A DNA stretch of 64,000 nt from Steromphala cineraria (lineage: Eukaryota > Mollusca > Gastropoda > Trochida > Trochidae): positions 51,792,227 through 51,856,226 of the forward strand of contig OU744732.1 in NCBI GenBank assembly GCA_916613615.1, given 5' to 3'. How positions within the stretch are numbered: the stretch's first letter is position 1; each line of letters begins with the position of its first letter. A program made the translations under genes and the position numbers. Positions 57,026 to 64,000 of this stretch are shown piece after piece. The notes below the pieces were generated by a model, which was given only the letters and a program-made list of their open reading frames with translations, was not told the DNA's origin and ran no database searches.

Positions 57026-58673
57026 GAAAATTTCAACGATATGAATCTTCATGAAGTGGTCCTGGATTATATGCAAACAAGTTGACAAATAAACGCATTT
57101 AATATTTATAAACCTTCTTTTGAATTGTTGTTGTAATATAAAACATTTACACATGTCAATTTGATGACAGCATGTCAGGTTTAATAGGCTATTTATCCCA
57201 AAGCAAGTTAAGTGTATCAATTTGGTTGATGAGGACATTACATAAAGTTATTTATAGGCAAAAGTTGCTTGCCTAAAGAAAGGAATGGATGTAATTCCAT
57301 TCCTTCTAATAAATTCGTTGTAATCATTTTCAAACGTTGCTACGGATTCACACGACACATTAAGAGCCCAGTGAAATTACATATCTTCAACCACATTACA
57401 ACGCATATATATGTGTGTTTCTCAGCCTTATAAGAAGGTAGCATCAGGTGAATGCAGCCATTGTTATGTAATACGTGGATATGTATCGAATGTTCAATTG
57501 TAAATGTTATACATGAGATATGTATTGAACTGTTCAAGTAAATGAGAATATGATCTAGATATTCAATTAACAACCTTGAGCGACACACACACACATAAGA
57601 AACTTCCACATCATAAAATTTGAAGATAAATCTATGAAATTACAATGCTAATGACTTCTGTTTCCATCAATGCTTTATTTCCCCTCACATTCTCAGTAGA
57701 ATTTGTCTTTGCATGTCAAAGTCGTGTCACAATTTCGTAAACATATTCTTTTCAAATTTTAAACAAACTTACATGAGCCAAACCTCAGATACAAAAACGC
57801 TTAAATGCATATATTCAAAAGTTTATGTAACAATAGTGACTAATTAAACATTTTCTGAATTGCTAAGGCTGATAATCAAATTTACAATAAATGAATTCCT
57901 TCCAATTTTATCAAAAGGTCTGTTGCAAAATAAATACCTTTCTGGCATCCAAAAGAAACAAATAAATAACAAATAAATCACTATGGATCTACAAAGTCTT
58001 TAGCTTGCCAACTTCCAATTTTTCAAAAAAATCATGATGATATAATTACGATTCCAATAGTCGTGATTGAAAATAAGGATTGGATAGACGGCCAAAGCAC
58101 TTCATACACTTCAGATGAAACAAAACGCTCAGATGAAATGAAACTGTTTCTGCTTGTAGACATGCCATTATCAACAGGTTACACTCCATACTCAATATAA
58201 CACCGTTTCTTGTCAAAAGCGAAACAGTTTTCAATCCTCTATACGCATCACTCCTTAAAGGTTATATTAAGTATAACCTTTTGTCAACAGGGCAATGATC
58301 AGTGTAGACGTTTGACTTCGGACAAATTAAAACAATTAATTAGTACAGTTCCAACAAAACTCTTTCAACAATCATGTGAATGCTGGTCGTACAATGCATG
58401 AAAGCTTTATTTCATGAGAGATTGTATGTTGCTGGACAGCCAATAAGTTGTCACCTCTCAGTGAACACAGTGTAAACCGTGGGTAATCCTCTGACGTGTG
58501 ATCAGATCAACATGCATGCTGGGATAAACTTGTAATTTCGGAAAGAATATATGAATCCATATACTATATGCTGTGAAAAAAAGACGTCACAATGATGATT
58601 TAGTATTTTTCATTTAATATAACTGTATAAAAGACAGCCTCATTCTGCCAAATTATTCACTTTCCAAGAACCA

Positions 58674-59077
58674 ATGATGAATACTCTAACAATCGTTGCC
58701 CTTGTAGCTATGGGTAAGTAGCAGGCTCTTTGTGGAATGTAGAGGAATTAAATTCATAAACAAAAGCTTTAATGTCAATAGGTTTGAGTTCATTATAACT
58801 GTAAATTTTTCATACTGAGTGTTTACATTTGAGTTTACAAACAGCCTCTGCATTTCAATTTCATTTTTCAGTCTGCCTGGCCGTTTTCACCCAGACTGAG
58901 GCGCATGGTCATCACAGACACGGCCATCATGGTCATCACGGGCACAGACACGGACATCATGGACATAGACATGGACACCATGGACATAGACATGGCCACC
59001 ATGGACACAGGCACGGGCATCGTCATGGTCATCACGGTCATCATGGTCATGGACACCATGGCCATCATCATGGCTGA
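58674..59077 (+). CDS. His/Gly/Arg peptide gene, array copy 17
   Basis: Exons 58674-58713 and 58872-59077; 81 aa, same protein as copy 16. Practically identical to copy 18 over the 2052-bp repeat, including the lengthened CA run in the spacer. Confidence 0.93.
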
Positions 59078-60725
59078 GAAAATTTCAACGATATGAATCT
59101 TCATGAAGTGGTCCTGGATTATATGCAAACAAGTTGACAAATAAACGCATTTAATATTTATAAACCTTCTTTTGAATTGTTGTTGTAATATAAAACATTT
59201 ACACATGTCAATTTGATGACAGCATGTCAGGTTTAATAGGCTATTTATCCCAAAGCAAGTTAAGTGTATCAATTTGGTTGATGAGGACATTACATAAAGT
59301 TATTTATAGGCAAAAGTTGCTTGCCTAAAGAAAGGAATGGATGTAATTCCATTCCTTCAAATAAATTCGTTGTAATCATTTTCAAACGTTGCTACGGATT
59401 CACACGACACATTAAGAGCCCAGTGAAATTACATATCTTCAACCACATTACAACGCATATATATGTGTGTTTCTCAGCCTTATAAGAAGGTAGCATCAGG
59501 TGAATGCAGCCATTGTTATGTAATACGTGGATATGTATCGAATGTTCAATTGTAAATGTTATACATGAGATATGTATTGAACTGTTCAAGTAAATGAGAA
59601 TATGATCTAGATATTCAATTAACAACCTTGAGCGACACACACACACATAAGAAACTTCCACATCATAAAATTTGAAGATAAATCTATGAAATTACAATGC
59701 TAATGACTTCTGTTTCCATCAATGCTTTATTTCCCCTCACATTCTCAGTAGAATTTGTCTTTGCATGTCAAAGTCGTGTCACAATTTCGTAAACATATTC
59801 TTTTCAAATTTTAAACAAACTTACATGAGCCAAACCTCAGATACAAAAACGCTTAAATGCATATATTCAAAAGTTTATGTAACAATAGTGACTAATTAAA
59901 CATTTTCTGAATTGCTAAGGCTGATAATCAAATTTACAATAAATGAATTCCTTCCAATTTTATCAAAAGGTCTGTTGCAAAATAAATACCTTTCTGGCAT
60001 CCAAAAGAAACAAATAAATAACAAATAAATCACTATGGATCTACAAAGTCTTTAGCTTGCCAACTTCCAATTTTTCAAAAAAATCATGATGATATAATTA
60101 CGATTCCAATAGTCGTGATTGAAAATAAGGATTGGATAGACGGCCAAAGCACTTCATACACTTCAGATGAAACAAAACGCTCAGATGAAATGAAACTGTT
60201 TCTGCTTGTAGACATGCCATTATCAACAGGTTACACTCCATACTCAATATAACACCGTTTCTTGTCAAAAGCGAAACAGTTTTCAATCCTCTATACGCAT
60301 CACTCCTTAAAGGTTATATTAAGTATAACCTTTTGTCAACAGGGCAATGATCAGTGTAGACGTTTGACTTCGGACAAATTAAAACAATTAATTAGTACAG
60401 TTCCAACAAAACTCTTTCAACAATCATGTGAATGCTGGTCGTACAATGCATGAAAGCTTTATTTCATGAGAGATTGTATGTTGCTGGACAGCCAATAAGT
60501 TGTCACCTCTCAGTGAACACAGTGTAAACCGTGGGTAATCCTCTGACGTGTGATCAGATCAACATGCATGCTGGGATAAACTTGTAATTTCGGAAAGAAT
60601 ATATGAATCCATATACTATATGCTGTGAAAAAAAGACGTCACAATGATGATTTAGTATTTTTCATTTAATATAACTGTATAAAAGACAGCCTCATTCTGC
60701 CAAATTATTCACTTTCCAAGAACCA

Positions 60726-61129
60726 ATGATGAATACTCTAACAATCGTTGCCCTTGTAGCTATGGGTAAGTAGCAGGCTCTTTGTGGAATGTAGAGGAAT
60801 TAAATTCATAAACAAAAGCTTTAATGTCAATAGGTTTGAGTTCATTATAACTGTAAATTTTTCATACTGAGTGTTTACATTTGAGTTTACAAACAGCCTC
60901 TGCATTTCAATTTCATTTTTCAGTCTGCCTGGCCGTTTTCACCCAGACTGAGGCGCATGGTCATCACAGACACGGCCATCATGGTCATCACGGGCACAGA
61001 CACGGACATCATGGACATAGACATGGACACCATGGACATAGACATGGCCACCATGGACACAGGCACGGGCATCGTCATGGTCATCACGGTCATCATGGTC
61101 ATGGACACCATGGCCATCATCATGGCTGA
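60726..61129 (+). CDS. His/Gly/Arg peptide gene, array copy 18
   Basis: Exons 60726-60765 and 60924-61129; 81 aa, same protein as copies 16 and 17. Twin of copy 17; the pair is the youngest-looking duplication on the right side of the array. Confidence 0.93.
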
Positions 61130-62777
61130 GAAAATTTCAACGATATGAATCTTCATGAAGTGGTCCTGGATTATATGCAAACAAGTTGACAAATAAACGC
61201 ATTTAATATTTATAAACCTTCTTTTGAATTGTTGTTGTAATATAAAACATTTACACATGTCAATTTGATGACAGCATGTCAGGTTTAATAGGCTATTTAT
61301 CCCAAAGCAAGTTAAGTGTATCAATTTGGTTGATGAGGACATTACATAAAGTTATTTATAGGCAAAAGTTGCTTGCCTAAAGAAAGGAATGGATGTAATT
61401 CCATTCCTTCAAATAAATTCGTTGTAATCATTTTCAAACGTTGCTACGGATTCACACGACACATTAAGAGCCCAGTGAAATTACATATCTTCAACCACAT
61501 TACAACGCATATATATGTGTGTTTCTCAGCCTTATAAGAAGGTAGCATCAGGTGAATGCAGCCATTGTTATGTAATACGTGGATATGTATCGAATGTTCA
61601 ATTGTAAATGTTATACATGAGATATGTATTGAACTGTTCAAGTAAATGAGAATATGATCTAGATATTCAATTAACAACCTTGAGCGACACACACACACAT
61701 AAGAAACTTCCACATCATAAAATTTGAAGATAAATCTATGAAATTACAATGCTAATGACTTCTGTTTCCATCAATGCTTTATTTCCCCTCACATTCTCAG
61801 TAGAATTTGTCTTTGCATGTCAAAGTCGTGTCACAATTTCGTAAACATATTCTTTTCAAATTTTAAACAAACTTACATGAGCCAAACCTCAGATACAAAA
61901 ACGCTTAAATGCATATATTCAAAAGTTTATGTAACAATAGTGACTAATTAAACATTTTCTGAATTGCTAAGGCTGATAATCAAATTTACAATAAATGAAT
62001 TCCTTCCAATTTTATCAAAAGGTCTGTTGCAAAATAAATACCTTTCTGGCATCCAAAAGAAACAAATAAATAACAAATAAATCACTATGGATCTACAAAG
62101 TCTTTAGCTTGCCAACTTCCAATTTTTCAAAAAAATCATGATGATATAATTACGATTCCAATAGTCGTGATTGAAAATAAGGATTGGATAGACGGCCAAA
62201 GCACTTCATACACTTCAGATGAAACAAAACGCTCAGATGAAATGAAACTGTTTCTGCTTGTAGACATGCCATTATCAACAGGTTACACTCCATACTCAAT
62301 ATAACACCGTTTCTTGTCAAAAGCGAAACAGTTTTCAATCCTCTATACGCATCACTCCTTAAAGGTTATATTAAGTATAACCTTTTGTCAACAGGGCAAT
62401 GATCAGTGTAGACGTTTGACTTCGGACAAATTAAAACAATTAATTAGTACAGTTCCAATAAAACTCTTTCCACAATCCTGTGAATGCTGGTCGTACAATG
62501 CATGAAAGCTTTATTTCATGAGAGATTGTATGTTGCTGGACAGCCAATAAGTTGTCACCTCTCAGTGAACACAGTGTAAACCGTGGGTAATCCTCTGACG
62601 TGTGATCAGATCAACATGCATGCTGGGATAAACTTGTAATTTCGGAAAGAATATATGAATCCAAATACTATATGCTGTGAAAAAAAGACGTCACAATGAT
62701 GATTTAGTATTTTTCATTTAATATAACTGTATAAAAGACAGCCTCATTCTGCCAAATTATTCACTTTCCAAGTTCCA

Positions 62778-63181
62778 ATGATGAATACTCTAACAATCGT
62801 TGCCCTTGTAGCTATGGGTAAGTAGCATGCTCTTTGTGGAATGTAGAGGAATTAAATTCATAAACAAAAGCTTTAATGTCAATAGGTTTGAGTTTATTAT
62901 AACTGTAAATTTTTCATACTGAGTTTTTACATTTGAGTTTACAAACAGCCTCTGCATTTCAATTTCATTTTTCAGTCTGCCTGGCCGTTTTCACCCAGAC
63001 TGAGGCGCATGGTCATCACAGACACGGCCATCATGGTCATCACGGGCACAGACACGGACATCATGGACATAGACATGGACACCATGGACATAGACATGGC
63101 CACCATGGACACAGGCACGGGCATCGTCATGGTCATCACGGTCATCATGGTCATGGACACCATGGCCATCATCATGGCTGA
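62778..63181 (+). CDS. His/Gly/Arg peptide gene, array copy 19 (last)
   Basis: Exons 62778-62817 and 62976-63181; 81 aa, consensus mature peptide. The bases just before the ATG are AGTTCCA instead of AGAACCA, and the intron keeps GTAAGTAGCATGC as in copies 1-15. The repeat stops about 250 nt after the stop codon, inside the first spacer hairpin. Confidence 0.92.
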
Positions 63182-63430
63182 GAAAATGTCAACGATATGA
63201 ATCTTCATGAAGTGGTCCTGGATTATATGCAAACAAGTTGACAAATAAACGCATTTAATATTTATAAACCTTCTATTGAATTGTTGTTGTAATATAAAAC
63301 ATTTACACATGTCAATTTGATGACAGCATGTCAGGTTTAATAGGTTATTTATCCAAAAGCAAGTTAAGTGTATCAATTTGGTTGATGAGGAAATTACATA
63401 AAGTTATTTATAGGCAAAAGTTGCTTGCCT

Positions 63431-64000
63431 TAAAGGATTTTAAAACCCTATTCCGAAATATTTGAAGTTAAAACATATTGTTTTGATCAAACAACTCATC
63501 CTGCAACATCGCCCAGCTAACATTTTTTTCCCTTTCGTCAAACTTGCTGCATCACTTTTCCCGAGCGAGAACCGAAGAATCCCGAACTTTAATGAGCACA
63601 AGAACCAGTGACGTAATAGTAGCCTGACGAATCCAGAGGCGTGTAGTTGTTTACATACGAGCGAAGGGAAAGTTATTTGGCGTGAGTTTACAAAGACGTC
63701 GTTGGACCTAATAAACGATGATGATAAAAATATATCAACACAGACCTATTCACTAATAGGTAAGGGGCATATTCGATTGGAGATCATATTCTATTGGATA
63801 GGTTTTTATCATCTAAATCTAATATCTTAGCACTGTGTCAATGAGTGGCCGTGCCCAAAGAGCGAAATCGGAATTACTAGTAGACCTCAACGAACACACG
63901 GCAAGTGTTATCACTTATCAGCACTTACTATTTTTAAAGAACTTTTGATAATTGATTTTTGAGCTAATGTCAGGTGGCGAAGTTTCCAAATGACACATAA
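63431..64000. other. Unique sequence to the right of the array
   Basis: No array homology and no coding frame. A gene may begin further right, but nothing in these 570 bp shows it. Confidence 0.45.

Larger units (their letters stand above)
19148..63430 (+). repeat. Head-to-tail array of a 2.05-kb gene-bearing repeat (19 intact copies + 1 truncated)
   Basis: The start codons of successive copies lie at 21008, 23045, 25095, 27145, 29194, 31236, 33286, 35336, 37386, 39436, 41486, 43536, 45586, 52522, 54572, 56622, 58674, 60726 and 62778. Most steps are exactly 2050 bp (2037, 2042, 2049 and 2052 also occur). The one long step (6936) equals 2050 plus the 4886-bp retrotransposon inserted in it. 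Each repeat contains promoter, two-exon gene and about 1.6 kb of AT-rich spacer; spacer and gene are similarly conserved. The array begins inside exon 2 next to a Tc1 fossil and ends inside the post-gene hairpin of copy 19 near 63430. In an assembly, copy number in such an array may be under- or overstated. Confidence 0.97.

Noticed and set aside
19148..63430. Regular repeat-spacer pattern as a CRISPR-like array or satellite
   Set aside because: The unit is 2.05 kb and contains a spliced gene with promoter; this is a eukaryotic tandem gene array, not CRISPR or simple satellite.

Overview
The window looks like animal nuclear DNA, most likely from a lophotrochozoan and probably a mollusc. It is AT-rich and intron-containing, with GT-AG splice sites, TATA boxes, AATAAA signals, a LINE, several MITE-like elements, a Tc1/mariner fossil and a tyrosine-recombinase retrotransposon. 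The taxon is inferred from this repeat content and from the small secreted Gly-, Gln- and His-rich proteins; nothing in the sequence names a species.

Layout. Positions 1-6500 hold a 5'-truncated LINE (minus strand), a tRNA-like SINE head, tandem duplications and no convincing host gene. Positions 6531-16158 hold three small, previously unrecognised secreted-protein genes. Two are paralogues on the minus strand (6531-7731 and 11450-12328), each with a signal peptide, a Gly-rich region, a Pro/Thr linker and a charged helical tail. The third is on the plus strand (14775-16158): signal peptide, Gln/His region and an 18-residue poly-Gly tail. Between and after them lie small non-autonomous DNA transposons: two TTAA-flanked piggyBac-like copies, two hAT-like elements with perfect 8-bp target duplications, and one with a 5-bp duplication. 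Positions 18380-19140 carry a broken Tc1/mariner transposase.

The dominant feature is a head-to-tail array at 19148-63430 of a repeat about 2.05 kb long. It has 19 intact copies plus one 5'-truncated pseudogene copy. Every intact copy carries a complete two-exon gene with its own TATA promoter, a 40-nt leader exon and a 158-nt intron. The second exon finishes a 24-residue signal peptide and encodes a mature peptide built, in the consensus, only from His, Gly and Arg (34 His, 17 Gly, 6 Arg in 57 residues). Spacers are nearly as similar as genes, and copy subtypes are interleaved, so the array has been homogenised or shuffled recently.

A 4,886-bp DIRS-order retrotransposon (split direct repeats A1-ORFs-B1-A2-B2; gag, RT, RNase H, methyltransferase-like region, tyrosine recombinase) sits in the spacer after copy 13. 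It has no target-site duplication and lies exactly in the loop of a short palindrome present in the spacers. Removing it restores the 2,050-bp period exactly.

The three flanking genes and the array gene all begin with a coding first exon of exactly 40 nt ending in phase 1 and encoding most of a signal peptide. The region therefore reads as a cluster of secreted low-complexity proteins (matrix, metal-binding, mucus or antimicrobial type). One member has been amplified, plausibly for gene dosage. That function is inference.
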